A stretch of DNA of 64,000 bases from JAJPJE01 sp963724985 (GTDB lineage Bacteria > Acidobacteriota > Terriglobia > Terriglobales > Acidobacteriaceae): assembly GCA_963724985.1 (NCBI GenBank), contig CAVRWV010000018.1, forward strand, positions 124,001 to 188,000. Reading direction: 5' to 3'. Positions 29,511 through 39,071 of this stretch are shown piece by piece (the first letter of the stretch is position 1; each line of letters opens with the position of its first letter). A program made the position numbers and the translations under genes. The notes beneath the pieces are model-generated. The model had not been told where the DNA came from and ran no database searches. It saw only the letters and a program-made list of their open reading frames with translations.

Positions 29511-30551
29511 TCAGTTGGGTTTCTTCTGCAGCGTTGGAGGCTCGTCGCCTCCCGTCTGGACATTCGTCTGGATCGGTTTCCATGCAGTCTGATTTGCGGG
29601 CGCAGCCGGATTCACTCCAAAGTCCCAGATGTAAAGATTCATATCCTTGCTGTTCAGCATTTCCACGACTGCATATTCTCCGGGCGCCAGGTCCTGATTC
29701 GGCGTGAGTTTGAACCAACTTCCCGAGATCGATTCCATGGAAGACGGCACGAACGATTCGTCCTGGCTCACCTTCCCGTACACTGCGATTTTCAAATTTC
29801 CAACCACGCGCGTGCTCTTCTTCGGCTGCAGTCGGACGATCTGGAAACGCTGGGCGGCGGGCTCGCTCTTCTTGTCCGCGTCATTCTTGTCGACGGGAGC
29901 GCTTCCGGCGCTTTTGTCTGTCGACGACGCAGGAGCCTTCGCCTCGTCAGCTGCGCTGACATAGATTGCGGGTCGCCCGCCGTGCGCCTGCACGGCCGCA
30001 TGCAGGCCTGGCAACTCAATCGTCTGCTTGGCGCTGGCCAGTGGATTCACTGTCGCGCGCAAAATGTTTGTGCCAGTGTTTCGGTTGATATCGCTGCCGT
30101 TCTGCGCGAGTTCCACCAGCTGCGGAAGCTGTGCAAACGTCTCGAAAAGAAATACGCCGCCGGTGTCCGGCAGGCGCAGGCCAGGCGCTACCTCCGGAGA
30201 TCTTGCGTCCATTTCTTTACGCTCGGCCTCTACTTCTTTGTCCACGTCCGCCGCACTGTGCGAGACGCCTTTTTTCAAATCCTCGGCGTACTTGTTGGTT
30301 GCGTCCCAATCGACCAGCGAGCCGGGAACTTCCTCCCACTCGAAGCGCTCGGCGCTCAAATAACGCACGCGGTCGCCCTTGACCTCCCACTTCACCACGG
30401 ACTGATAGGAGCCATCTTTCAGAACCAGGCGCTTTGTCGGATCGTTTTGCGCGGCAGAAGGGTCGTTTTGCGCGACAGAAGGAAGTGCGAAGGCTAGCAA
30501 TAGCGCGAACAGCGCGAGGGACCGAAGAACGCGAAGGGGGACCGAAGACAT
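29511..30551 (-). CDS. Exported hypothetical protein
   Basis: A 346-residue protein with a signal peptide (MSSVPLRVLRSLALFALLLA) and a repeated AQNDPSAAQNDPTK motif right after it. It has a VLKDGSYQSVVKWEVKGDRVRYLS region like a small SH3-type beta fold, a Lys/Ala-rich linker (KAPASSTDKSAGSAPVDKND), and a C-terminal beta domain (RVVGNLKIAVYGKVSQDESFVPSS, LAPGEYAVVEML). The architecture resembles other exported acidobacterial proteins. No function can be assigned. Confidence 0.72.
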   Translation of the reverse strand: MSSVPLRVLRSLALFALLLAFALPSVAQNDPSAAQNDPTKRLVLKDGSYQSVVKWEVKGDRVRYLSAERFEWEEVPGSLVDWDATNKYAEDLKKGVSHSAADVDKEVEAERKEMDARSPEVAPGLRLPDTGGVFLFETFAQLPQLVELAQNGSDINRNTGTNILRATVNPLASAKQTIELPGLHAAVQAHGGRPAIYVSAADEAKAPASSTDKSAGSAPVDKNDADKKSEPAAQRFQIVRLQPKKSTRVVGNLKIAVYGKVSQDESFVPSSMESISGSWFKLTPNQDLAPGEYAVVEMLNSKDMNLYIWDFGVNPAAPANQTAWKPIQTNVQTGGDEPPTLQKKPN

Positions 30552-30700
30552 GGGCTGACCGCAAATATTATGCGCTATTTCCAGGAATTCGGGAAAATGA
30601 CCTCGCGGGAAATTGGGCGTCCAACAGGAAGCAGTCGGGAAGCGTTTCGAAGAATCGGTTATTTGTGAGAGGATGCTGCTCCACTAACTTAGGGGTGAAC

Positions 30701-31192
30701 ATGGGTACAGCAGCCGTAACTCGGATTCAATCGCGTTCCAGCGCAACGAAGGCGATCGTTGCCGCCGGGCTTGCTTGCGGAATCATGGACTACACAGCAG
30801 CTTGCGTTACCTGGTGGCTGCGTGCGCGCGTGACGCCGGCTCGGATCGGGCAGGCAATCGCGAGCGGACTGCTAGGACCGAAGTCTTTTCAAGGCGGGTA
30901 TGGAACGGCGCTCCTGGGATTCGCAATCCATTTCCTCATCGCATTTAGCGCAGCGACCGTCTTCTATCTGGCGAGTCGGAAGTTGAGGTTTATGACCGAG
31001 CACTTCCTCGTTGCTGGTGTTCTCTACGGGGTGGCGGTTTACACCTTCATGTATTGGGTGGTGATGCCGCTGTCGGCGGTACGACGTGGACCGTTTTCGT
31101 GGAACCTGACGCTGCTGGCGATCGTGACACATATCTTCTGCGTAGGATTGCCGATTGCGATTGCAGTGAGGAAGTTCGGAGCTAGGAATTAG
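30701..31192 (+). CDS. Four-helix integral membrane protein
   Basis: A 163-residue membrane protein. ATG 30701 is chosen because a signal-anchor-like start follows and upstream sequence reads as noncoding. Four hydrophobic helices are visible, the first ending near AACVTWWLRARV, the second LLGFAIHFLIAFSAATVFYL, the third VLYGVAVYTFMYWVVMP, and the last LLAIVTHIFCVGLPIAIAV. It resembles the YagU/DUF1440 type in layout, but this is not certain. AGGGG lies before the ATG. Confidence 0.68.
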   Translation: MGTAAVTRIQSRSSATKAIVAAGLACGIMDYTAACVTWWLRARVTPARIGQAIASGLLGPKSFQGGYGTALLGFAIHFLIAFSAATVFYLASRKLRFMTEHFLVAGVLYGVAVYTFMYWVVMPLSAVRRGPFSWNLTLLAIVTHIFCVGLPIAIAVRKFGARN

Positions 31193-31221
31193 CAGAGTGC
31201 TGCGATAATCTCGGCCAGAGT

Positions 31222-31629
31222 ATGGACAAGACGAAGATGGTTGGCGCCCTGAAGGAGCTATTTGTGCCAGCCCTGAGAGCCAGGTCGTTTCAAGGATCCT
31301 TTCCACACTTCCGGAGATTAGAGGCCGATCGTGTCGATCTGCTGACTATTCAATTTGATCGTCACGGAGGCGGCTTCATCATTGAGGTGTCCAGGTGTGG
31401 AGTTGATGGAGTCACCACCCACTGGGGAGAACACATTCCAGCTAAGAAAGTGAGAGCGTGGGACCTTCACCCCGACAAGCGCCACCGACTCGGCTCACCG
31501 GCGCGGGGTGTTGATGGCCACTGGTTTCGTTTTGATTCCGGGCTCACCTGCGAGGAGGTTGCCGAACTTGCGGTGACTTATCTGCAAGAGGCAGATGCGT
31601 GGTGGGCTGACACAAGCACCGCGACCTGA
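31222..31629 (+). CDS. DUF4304 domain protein
   Basis: A 135-residue cytoplasmic protein. The segments ALRARSFQGSFPHFRRLE, LLTIQFDRHGGGFIIEV and the middle HW..HIPAKKVRA stretch followed by RHRLGSPARG fit DUF4304, a small family of unknown function. The frame is intact and the start is the first ATG. It lies 29 bp after the membrane protein gene, so the two may be in one transcript. Confidence 0.75.
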   Translation: MDKTKMVGALKELFVPALRARSFQGSFPHFRRLEADRVDLLTIQFDRHGGGFIIEVSRCGVDGVTTHWGEHIPAKKVRAWDLHPDKRHRLGSPARGVDGHWFRFDSGLTCEEVAELAVTYLQEADAWWADTSTAT

Positions 31630-31671
31630 GATAGACGCAATTCGTGCCGTCGAGTTTTCACTATGAGCGGT

Positions 31672-31693
31672 GCGCGGGCGAGGGCGCCCGCGC
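31672..31693. other. GC-rich hairpin between convergent genes
   Basis: GCGCGGGCG (31672-31680) pairs perfectly with CGCCCGCGC (31685-31693) across AGGG. It lies in the 77-bp gap between the convergent DUF4304 and M13 genes. No T-run follows on the + strand; a short TGAAAACT follows on the minus side. It may act as a weak bidirectional terminator. Confidence 0.55.
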
Positions 31694-31706
31694 CACTTAT
31701 CTCAAC

Positions 31707-33776
31707 TCACCAAACCCGGCAGGCTTTCACGCTCACCATCGGCTGTCCCGCCTTGCACGAGAACGCCTTCTGGAACTCCGGCATGTTCACCACCACGCCG
31801 TTGATCCGATACTTCCCGGGCGAATGCGGATCGGTGAGCGTGTGCAGACGCTCACTCTCTGGACGCTGATTCTCGCAAGCCCACTGCGCCAGTCCGATGA
31901 AGAAGCGCTGATCAGGATTGAATCCCTCGATGTCATGTAGCTGCTGCGTCTTCGTCGCAGCCTTCCACGCAACGTACGCGAGGATGGTGCCGCCGAGATC
32001 AGCAATGTCTTCGCCCTGGGTCAGCTTGCTGTTGATCTTCAGATCGTCCACTACCGTATATTGCCCATACTGATCCACCACGCACTGCGCGCGCTTGGTG
32101 AACTCGTCCGCATCCTGCTTGGTCCACCAATCTTTCAGATTGCCTTGCGCGTCGAACTGGCGTCCCTGGTCGTCGAAGCCGTGCGTGAGTTCGTGACCAA
32201 TCGTCGAGCCGGTATTGCCGTAGTTGGGCGCGTCATCCATTTTCGGATCGTAGAGCGGTGGTTGTAGTACGCCTGCGGGGAAGTTGATGTCGTTCATCTG
32301 CGGGTTGTAGTAGGCGTTCACGGTGGGCGGCGTCATGCCCCATTCGGCGCGGTCCACCGGCTTGCCGATCTTCGCCAGTTGGCGGTCCGACTCGAACACC
32401 GTCGCGCGAGTTTCGTTGCCGAGGAAGTCGTCACGCTTGATCTCGACGGAGCTGTAGTCGCGCCACTTGTCCGGATAGCCCACCTTGTTCACGATGGTGT
32501 GCAGCTTTTCGAGCGCGTTCTTCTTCGTTCCCGGCGACATCCAGGTGAGCTGCTCGATGTCCTGCTTCATCGCGTCTTCGATGTACTGCGTCATCTGGAC
32601 GGTAGACGCTTTCATTTCAGGCGTGAAGGCGCGACGGACGAATTCCTGTCCGAGCGCCTCGCCCAGTTGCTCGTCGACCAGGCTTACACAACGCTTCCAG
32701 CGCGGACGCAGTTGTTCAGCTCCGCGCAGCGTCTTCCCATAAAAGGCAAAGTTCTCGTTCACGAATTTCGACGACAGGTAAGGAGCATTCGCGTGCGCGA
32801 TGTGCCAGCGCAAGTAGGTCTTCCAGTCATCGAGACTGACGGTGTTGATTTCCTTCTCAACCTGCTTGTAGAAGTCAGGCTCCGTGACGTTGAAGGTCTG
32901 CACGTTGGGCAAGCCTTGCACCGTCAAGAAGGTGTTCCAGTCGAAGCTGGGCGTAAGGGCCTGCAGCTTGGCGCGATCCATCTTGTGGAAGAGCTTGTAG
33001 GGGTCACGCTTGTCGACGAGTGTGAGCGTGGCTTTCGCCAGATCGGTTTCGATGGCCAGCACCTTCGCCGCTTCAGCCTTGGCAGTCGCAGGCGAGTCGC
33101 CCAGAAGCTCGAACATGTTGGTGACGTGTGCGACGTATTTGTCGCGCTGCTCAACCGACTTCGGATCTGTCTTCAGATAGTAGTCGCGATCGGGAAGGCC
33201 GAGACCGCCCGAGTCGGCGAAAGCAATGATGTCGTTGGAGTTCTCGAAATCCTGATTCGAGCCAAAGTTGAACAGCAAGCCCTCGGTCCGATTTTCAAGT
33301 TGCTGCTTGGCGAGCAGCGGCGCCAGGTCTTTCTTCGATTTCATCGCGGCAATTGCGTCGAGCTGCGGCTTCAGCGGCGAGGCGCCAAGCTTCTCGACTG
33401 CGGCTTCGTCCATGCAGGCGGCAAAGTAGTCGCCTATTTTTTGCTGAGTCGGAGTGCGCCCGGTGGTCTGCTTCGATAGGTCGTCGAGAATGCCCCAGAG
33501 GAACTGCTGGTTGTCGTCGTACAACTTGCCGTAGACGCTCCACGACGACTGATCCGCGGGAATGGGATTTTTCTTCTGCCAGCCACCACAGGAATAGGTG
33601 TAGAAGTCCACGCAGGGATCGACCGACTTATCCATGTCGTTCAAGTCGAGGCTGGGGGAATAAGGCAGTGCCTGCAGTGGCTTGTCCGGCGCGGCGGCAG
33701 GAGCAGACTTGGCAGGTGCAGTTTGAGCTGCGGCAGAAAGACAGGCGGCGAATACCACGATCAGTAGCTTGCGCAT
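31707..33776 (-). CDS. M13 family zinc metallopeptidase (PepO/neprilysin type)
   Basis: A 689-residue exported peptidase. ATG 33776 is chosen for its signal peptide (MRKLLIVVFAACLSAAAQ) and the upstream CGGAG. The N-terminal domain starts with SVDPCVDFYTYSCGGW, typical of M13. The substrate and zinc motifs are NAYYNP, HELTHGFDDQGR with two His ligands, and GEDIADLGG with the Glu ligand and Asp. The protein ends with CRVW, the conserved C-terminus. M13 peptidases degrade short peptides; the bacterial members work in the periplasm or outside. Frame intact. Confidence 0.95.
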   Translation of the reverse strand: MRKLLIVVFAACLSAAAQTAPAKSAPAAAPDKPLQALPYSPSLDLNDMDKSVDPCVDFYTYSCGGWQKKNPIPADQSSWSVYGKLYDDNQQFLWGILDDLSKQTTGRTPTQQKIGDYFAACMDEAAVEKLGASPLKPQLDAIAAMKSKKDLAPLLAKQQLENRTEGLLFNFGSNQDFENSNDIIAFADSGGLGLPDRDYYLKTDPKSVEQRDKYVAHVTNMFELLGDSPATAKAEAAKVLAIETDLAKATLTLVDKRDPYKLFHKMDRAKLQALTPSFDWNTFLTVQGLPNVQTFNVTEPDFYKQVEKEINTVSLDDWKTYLRWHIAHANAPYLSSKFVNENFAFYGKTLRGAEQLRPRWKRCVSLVDEQLGEALGQEFVRRAFTPEMKASTVQMTQYIEDAMKQDIEQLTWMSPGTKKNALEKLHTIVNKVGYPDKWRDYSSVEIKRDDFLGNETRATVFESDRQLAKIGKPVDRAEWGMTPPTVNAYYNPQMNDINFPAGVLQPPLYDPKMDDAPNYGNTGSTIGHELTHGFDDQGRQFDAQGNLKDWWTKQDADEFTKRAQCVVDQYGQYTVVDDLKINSKLTQGEDIADLGGTILAYVAWKAATKTQQLHDIEGFNPDQRFFIGLAQWACENQRPESERLHTLTDPHSPGKYRINGVVVNMPEFQKAFSCKAGQPMVSVKACRVW

Positions 33777-33880
33777 CAGTAAGTCTCCGGAACGAAGCTG
33801 GAAGTGTAGCGGCAACAGGGCATGTTGAGCAAAGGGGTTGGGACAAACTGCCTTGAGATTAGTTCCATTCAAAGAACCGC

Positions 33881-33909
33881 TAGTCAGCCGACCGCTCTCT
33901 AGGGCATAA
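33881..33909 (+). promoter_or_regulatory. Candidate pyrG promoter
   Basis: TAGTCA (33881-33886) resembles a -35 box with 4 of 6 matches to TTGACA and is separated by 17 bp from CATAAT (33904-33909), 5 of 6 to TATAAT. The start site would be near 33916. The match is by eye only. Confidence 0.45.
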
Positions 33910-33911
33910 TT

Positions 33912-33940
33912 GATCGTGCACCCCTACTACCTGCACGATC
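33912..33940. promoter_or_regulatory. Inverted repeat upstream of pyrG
   Basis: GATCGTGCA (33912-33920) and TGCACGATC (33932-33940) are perfect inverted repeats with an 11-base spacer, and the right arm is followed by CCAAAAAAATAAAA. It overlaps or follows the predicted transcription start and is 28 bp before the pyrG start codon, so it could be an operator or a 5' hairpin. No known regulator was assigned. Confidence 0.6.
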
Positions 33941-33968
33941 CCAAAAAAATAAAAGAGCTGAGGGCAAG

Positions 33969-35652
33969 ATGTCGGCAAAGTTCATCTTCGTGACCGGTGG
34001 TGTTGTGTCTTCTCTGGGTAAAGGTCTGGCGGCGGCTTCGATTGGCTGCCTGCTGGAAAGCCGTGGCCTGAAGGTCAACATGCAGAAGTTCGACCCGTAT
34101 CTGAACGTCGATCCGGGTACCATGTCCCCGTTTCAGCACGGCGAAGTCTTTGTTACCGACGACGGCGCTGAAACCGACCTCGACCTGGGCCATTACGAGC
34201 GCTTTCACCCACGCCAAGCTGACTCGCGACAATAACTGGACCACCGGCCGCATATACGAGCAGATCATCACCAAGGAGCGCCGCGGCGACTATCTCGGCA
34301 AGACCGTGCAGGTGATCCCGCATGTGACCAACGAGATCAAGGCCGCCATGAAGAAGATATCGACCGAGGTCGACGTGGTGCTGGTCGAGATCGGCGGCAC
34401 CGTCGGCGATATCGAGTCGCTGCCGTTTATCGAGGCGATCCGCCAGATGCGCCAGGAACTTGGCCGCGAGAACACGCTGTTCGTGCATGTAACGCTGGTG
34501 CCGTTTATCGCCGCCGCCGGTGAGCTGAAAACGAAGCCGACACAGCACTCGGTGAAAGAGCTGCTGAGCGTAGGAATTCAGCCTGACATCCTGCTTTGCC
34601 GCACCGATCGTTTCCTGGCGAAAGATCTGAAGTCGAAGATCGCGCTCTTCTGCAACGTGGAAGAAGAGGCGGTGATTACTGCGAAGGATGTGGGATCGAT
34701 CTACGAATGTCCGCTGATGTTCGCCAACGAAGGCGTCGACGACCTGGTAATGAAGTACCTGCATCTTCAGGCCAAAGATCGCAATGTGCAGAACTGGGAA
34801 GACCTGGTCCATCGTGTTTACAATCCGAAAGACGAGGTTGTGATCGGCATTGTCGGCAAGTACGTGGAGTATGAGGATTCGTACAAGTCGCTGAAAGAGG
34901 CGCTGGTACACGGCGCGCTTTCACAGAATCTGAAGCTCAATCTGCAATGGATCGAAGCCGAGGGGCTGGAGACGAAGAGCAAAGACGACAAGTCCTACGA
35001 AGCGCAACTAGAAGGCTATGACGGCATTCTCGTTCCCGGCGGATTCGGCAAGCGCGGCATCGCCGGCATGTTGAACGGCATTCGTTACGCGCGTGAACGT
35101 GGCGTTCCGTACTTCGGAATTTGCCTGGGAATGCAGACGGCGTGTATCGAGTACGCTCGCAACGTATGCGGACTGGACGACGCCAATTCGAGCGAGTTCG
35201 ACCCGGCAACGCCGCATCGCGTGATCTACAAATTGCGCGAACTGCGCGGCGTGGAAGAACTTGGCGGCACGATGCGATTGGGCGCGTGGCCCTGCAAGAT
35301 CGAACCCAATACGCTGGCCGCGAAGGCTTATGGCTCGGTCGAGATCAGCGAGCGTCACCGTCATCGTTATGAGTTCAATCGCGAATACGAAGAAACGCTG
35401 ACCGCCGCTGGACTGCGCATTACCGGTTCTTCTCCCGATGGAACGTATGTCGAGATCGTGGAGATTCCCGGTCATCCATACTTCCTGGGATGCCAGTTCC
35501 ATCCGGAGTTCAAGTCGAAGCCACTCGAGCCGCATCCGCTGTTCACAGCGTTCATCAAGGCGAGCTACCAGAATCGCCTGAAGCGCCAGACGGAACACGA
35601 GAAGGAAGAAGTCGAGATGTTCCTGCGGTCGGAGAAGGTGGGTAAGGCGTAA
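33969..35652 (+). CDS. pyrG: CTP synthase, frame-broken
   Basis: CTP synthase converts UTP to CTP using glutamine. The first frame has the synthase P-loop GGVVSSLGKG and ends at LGHYERF; one extra T at 34203-34205 breaks the frame. Removing it gives LGHYERFTHAKLTRDNNW, exactly the conserved text. The total is about 560 residues. The C-terminal half is a class I glutamine amidotransferase with PYFGICLGMQ (nucleophile Cys) and the HPE motif in FHPEFKS. Since this is an essential enzyme in most bacteria, a sequencing error is the best explanation. It is followed by kdsA, a common pairing. Confidence 0.95.
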
Positions 35653-35655
35653 AGA

Positions 35656-35686
35656 CGTTTCGCGTTTCATGTTTCACGTTTCACGA
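35656..35686. repeat. GTTTCGCG dispersed repeat
   Basis: CGTTTCGCGTTTCATGTTTC then ACGTTTCACGA; nearly identical to 39342-39372. It lies between pyrG and kdsA. A reverse-orientation partial copy (GAAACG and GTGAAAC elements) follows at 35705-35738 and runs into the start of kdsA. Confidence 0.75.
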
Positions 35687-35727
35687 ATGTGGAACGGACA
35701 TCCAACGCGAAACGAGAAGCTCGAAGC

Positions 35728-36582
35728 GTGAAACTTAGCTTCCAAGTCGGCAACGTTGAGATCGGCGGCGGTCAGTTATTCCTGATCGCCGGTCCGTGTG
35801 TCATTGAGAGCGAAGAGCACGCGCTCAAGATGGCGGAGTGCATCAATGGCGTTGCGCGCGCGCTGAAAGTTCCGTACATCTTCAAGGCTTCGTACGATAA
35901 GGCGAACCGCACGTCGATCCAAAGTTTTCGCGGCCCTGGGATCAGCGAGGGATTGCGCATCCTGCGCAAGGTCGCGGATACAGTTCATGTTCCGGTGCTG
36001 ACAGACGTGCATGAGGCCGTCGATGTGCAGCGCGTTGCGGAAGTCGCTGACGTCCTGCAGATTCCCGCGTTCCTTTGCCGCCAGACGGATCTGCTCATCG
36101 CCGCTGGAAAGTCCGGGCGCGCGGTGAACATCAAGAAGGGCCAGTTCGTTTCGCCGTGGGACATGCGTCACGCGGTCGCCAAGGTTCGCGAGGCGGGCAA
36201 CGACAAGGTCTTCCTCACGGAGCGCGGAGCTTCGTTCGGGTACAACAATCTCGTGGTCGACATGCGCTCGTTGCCCATCATGCGCGAATTCGCGCCGGTG
36301 GTCTTCGACGCGACTCATTCGGTGCAGATGCCTTCGGCGGCGGGCGCGGACGGAGTTGCCGTCTCAGGGGGACAGCCGCAATTCATTCCCATGCTCTCGC
36401 GGTCGGCAGTTGCGGCGGGCGTCGACGGCGTGTTCATGGAAGTGCACGACAATCCCGCGCAGGCCAAGTCCGATGGTGCGAACGCGCTTGATCTGAAACT
36501 GCTCCGCGGCGTTCTGCAGCAGTTGTTGGCCGTTGATAAAGCGGTGCGCGAACAGCCCACGCCACAACAAACGGTCAACTAA
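35728..36582 (+). CDS. kdsA: 3-deoxy-8-phosphooctulonate synthase
   Basis: KdsA condenses PEP with arabinose-5-phosphate to give KDO-8-phosphate. The 284-residue protein has IAGPCVIESEEHAL, KASYDKANRTS, GQFVSPWDM and PVVFDATHSVQ, all signature segments. A GTG at 35728 is chosen because the family normally begins just before KLSFQVG; the longer in-frame start at 35689 would add residues derived from a repeat. The catalytic and metal-site residues fit the metal-dependent or -independent enzyme; the presence of CVIE with Cys in GPCVIE suggests metal-dependent class, but this is not certain. Follows pyrG. Confidence 0.93.
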   Translation: MKLSFQVGNVEIGGGQLFLIAGPCVIESEEHALKMAECINGVARALKVPYIFKASYDKANRTSIQSFRGPGISEGLRILRKVADTVHVPVLTDVHEAVDVQRVAEVADVLQIPAFLCRQTDLLIAAGKSGRAVNIKKGQFVSPWDMRHAVAKVREAGNDKVFLTERGASFGYNNLVVDMRSLPIMREFAPVVFDATHSVQMPSAAGADGVAVSGGQPQFIPMLSRSAVAAGVDGVFMEVHDNPAQAKSDGANALDLKLLRGVLQQLLAVDKAVREQPTPQQTVN

Positions 36583-36599
36583 GCTAAGCTAGTCTGGCC

Positions 36600-37454
36600 A
36601 TGAGCCGACGTCAGCTTTCAGCTATTCTTGCATTCTTTGTTCTGCTCACCCTGCAATCTGCTCTTGCCCAGACCGCCGCTCCTGCCGAGTTTGGAGGCTT
36701 GGCGAAATGGAAGGCCGCAGTCACTTCTGCTGACTTTGCATCGCTCCAACAGCTGTACGCAGCCGGTGCTCGGTCAATCGGACAGAACGGCCAACCGCAG
36801 GACATCAGCGCGGAGACGCAGTTTTGGCAGGAATTCCTCGCCAAAAAACATCAGGACGTGCAGGTGGTGGTACGTGGTACGAAGGAGCAGAACGGCCTCG
36901 AAGCAGCGAACCTGACTATCTCTTTCAAAACTAGTACGCCTGATGGCCAGCGCACTCGCTACGTTCTGGTGCAGCAGGCATGGCAGCAGCAGGGAAATGA
37001 TTGGCGCATCGTTGCGGCGATGCACACGGATGTCCTGAAAATGCCGCAGCCATCTACGCTCAATCCGAATCTGTATCCCAAAGGCGCCAACGCGAAGGAA
37101 GAGATCAAAGATGCGGTCGAGCGCGCCAGCCGCGAACACAAGCGAGTGATTTTGGTATTCGGCGCAAACTGGTGTTACGACTGCCACGTTCTCGATTTTG
37201 CCCTGCATAACTCCGATGCAGCGCCGGTGGCGGAGAAGAACTTCATCGTTGTTCACGTCGATATTGGCGAAGGGAAGCTGAACGCCGATCTGGCCAGCGA
37301 ATACAAGGTTCCGCTCGATAAGGGCGTTCCAGCGTTGGCAGTATTGGACAGCGACGGGAAGCTGCTCTATTCGCAGAAGAACGGTGAATTCGAGGCCGCA
37401 CGCTCGATGGATCCCGACGATCTGATCGCGTTCCTGAACAAGTGGAAGCTGTAG
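36600..37454 (+). CDS. Exported thioredoxin-like protein with N-terminal SnoaL-like domain
   Basis: A 284-residue exported protein with a signal peptide (MSRRQLSAILAFFVLLTLQS). Residues about 30-140 resemble a SnoaL/DUF4440-like alpha+beta domain (RTRYVLVQQAWQQQGNDWRIVAAM). From about 170 there is a thioredoxin-fold domain: LVFGANWCYDCHVLD with a WCYDC redox pair near 191-194 and the cis-Pro loop GVPALAVLDSDGKLL. It probably acts as a periplasmic thiol oxidoreductase. It follows kdsA with a 17-bp gap, likely in the same transcript, but no functional link to KDO is known. Confidence 0.8.
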   Translation: MSRRQLSAILAFFVLLTLQSALAQTAAPAEFGGLAKWKAAVTSADFASLQQLYAAGARSIGQNGQPQDISAETQFWQEFLAKKHQDVQVVVRGTKEQNGLEAANLTISFKTSTPDGQRTRYVLVQQAWQQQGNDWRIVAAMHTDVLKMPQPSTLNPNLYPKGANAKEEIKDAVERASREHKRVILVFGANWCYDCHVLDFALHNSDAAPVAEKNFIVVHVDIGEGKLNADLASEYKVPLDKGVPALAVLDSDGKLLYSQKNGEFEAARSMDPDDLIAFLNKWKL

Positions 37455-37461
37455 CGCCGAC

Positions 37462-37906
37462 TTAGTTGTGAATCGATCCGGACGTTGGCATATTCGTCTC
37501 TGGCGGCATCATGAGCGGCGCTCCTTCTTCGCGATCGGCGCTGTTTCGTCGCCAGAATTCTTCCAGGTCGACGCGAGTTCGTAGCAGAGCCCTCTTGAGG
37601 ATTCTTGCTCGCAAGGTCTTTCCCGCTCGGACGGCGTAACAGCAACTTGTCTTCTTCCACTCGGACTTCGACATCGCCCTGCTCGGTGAATTCCGCCGGA
37701 ACGAACTGATTCCATGGCAGCGTCGCGCATTGTTGAGCGACGAAGACCAGGTTTTCCACCAGCACAGTCAGCGTCACGCAATTCTTGCCTTCCGCTTGCG
37801 AAGGCCGGGCGTGAACGAGGATTCCTGTCCGGTATTGATCGGTGATGGCCGAAGCCGGCAACGCCGACAGAGCCAGGATTGCGATGAGGGTGAGGCGCAA
37901 CTTCAT
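37462..37906 (-). CDS. Small exported hypothetical protein, frame-broken
   Basis: Starts MKLRLTLIAILALSALPASA, a good signal peptide. The mature part has NCVTLTVLVENLVFVAQQC and a PWNQFVPAEFTEQGDVEVRVEEDKLLLRRPSG stretch. Near 37590 the frame must change (one extra base) to continue with RALLRTRVDLEEFWRRNSAD, ending at 37462. The total is about 147 residues. No family recognised. It converges with the thioredoxin-like gene with a 7-bp gap. Confidence 0.62.
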
Positions 37907-38022
37907 GGGAGAACTCCGCGAATCAGCACATCTGGCTTATCGGCAAATTGCCGTGGGTCTTCACCTGTGAATCTCAGTCGTACTAACGCTGGAACGTGCA
38001 CATTTGATAGCATCGTGACTTC

Positions 38023-39012
38023 GTGAACCGCACAGGCGCTAATGTTGTTCGAGTTGAGGCGGAGGCTCTCCGTGAGCTGGCCGACCGCATTGCCGGTCCG
38101 ATGGCGCAGGCCTTTTCGCAAGCCGTCGAACTTCTCTTCTGTTGTGGCGCTCGCGTCGTCGTCACCGGAATGGGCAAAAGCGGTCTGGTCGCGCGCAAGA
38201 TTGCAGCTACGCTCAGTTCGACGGGAACGCCGTCGCTCTTTCTACATCCGGCGGAAGCTATTCACGGCGATCTCGGCATGATCGCGCGCGGCGATGTGGT
38301 GATCGCACTTTCTTACAGCGGCGAGACCGAAGAGCTGCTTACGCTGTTGCCGACGATCAAGCGGCTGGAAGTGAAGCAGATCGCGATGACAGGCGATCCG
38401 GTGTTTTCCGGCAATGGCCGCAAGCTTTCTACGCTCGCGCAAGCTGCTGATGTCGTGCTCGACTGCTCGGTGGCGAAAGAAGCTTGCACGCTCGGGCTCG
38501 CGCCGACTGCGTCCACGACGACGATGCTGGCGCTCGGCGATGCGCTGGCGATGGCGCTGGCCGAACGGCGCGGCTTCAAGGAAGAAGACTTTGCCAATCT
38601 TCATCCTGGCGGAAAGCTCGGCAAGAAGCTGGCGCGCGTCGAATCGCTGATGCATTCAGGCGACGCCGTTCCGCGCGTGGCGGCGAACACGCACATGAAC
38701 GATGTGATCTACGAGATGTCGCGCAAAGGGCTCGGTGTTACGGCCGTTGTCGAAGGAGACAAGCTGCTCGGCATCATCAGCGACGGCGATTTGCGGCGCT
38801 TGCTCGAACGCCGCGGCAAAGAAGTGATGGACTTGACTGCCGGCGAATGCATGACCCGTCAGCCAAAGACGATTCGTACCGGCGAATTCGCAACGGCCGC
38901 TCTGAACATCATGGAGCAGAAGCGAATTACGTCGCTGGTTGTTCTTGATGGCGAGGATCGCATCGCCGGAATCGTGCACCTGCACGATTTGTGGGAAACG
39001 GAATTGTTTTGA
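38023..39012 (+). CDS. kdsD: Arabinose-5-phosphate isomerase
   Basis: KdsD/KpsF/GutQ interconverts ribulose-5-phosphate and arabinose-5-phosphate, the first step toward KDO. The 329-residue protein begins with a GTG. The N-terminal SIS domain (about 20-185) has VVVTGMGKSGLVARKIAATL and GDVVIALSYSGETEELL. Two CBS domains follow (about 205-329), with MNDVIYEMSRKGLG and LLGIISDGDLRRLLERRG. This full SIS-CBS2 layout is the LPS-type enzyme. It lies 1.4 kb from kdsA and about 13 kb from kdsC. Confidence 0.93.
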   Translation: MNRTGANVVRVEAEALRELADRIAGPMAQAFSQAVELLFCCGARVVVTGMGKSGLVARKIAATLSSTGTPSLFLHPAEAIHGDLGMIARGDVVIALSYSGETEELLTLLPTIKRLEVKQIAMTGDPVFSGNGRKLSTLAQAADVVLDCSVAKEACTLGLAPTASTTTMLALGDALAMALAERRGFKEEDFANLHPGGKLGKKLARVESLMHSGDAVPRVAANTHMNDVIYEMSRKGLGVTAVVEGDKLLGIISDGDLRRLLERRGKEVMDLTAGECMTRQPKTIRTGEFATAALNIMEQKRITSLVVLDGEDRIAGIVHLHDLWETELF

Positions 39013-39071
39013 ACAAGTGCTAGTGTGTCAGTAGCTGAGCTGATAGCTCTTGTCTAGCAATAAGCACGCTT

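Noticed and set aside
34150..34235. Programmed frameshift in pyrG
   Set aside because: No slippery heptamer or downstream structure was recognised, and removing one T restores the universally conserved sequence.
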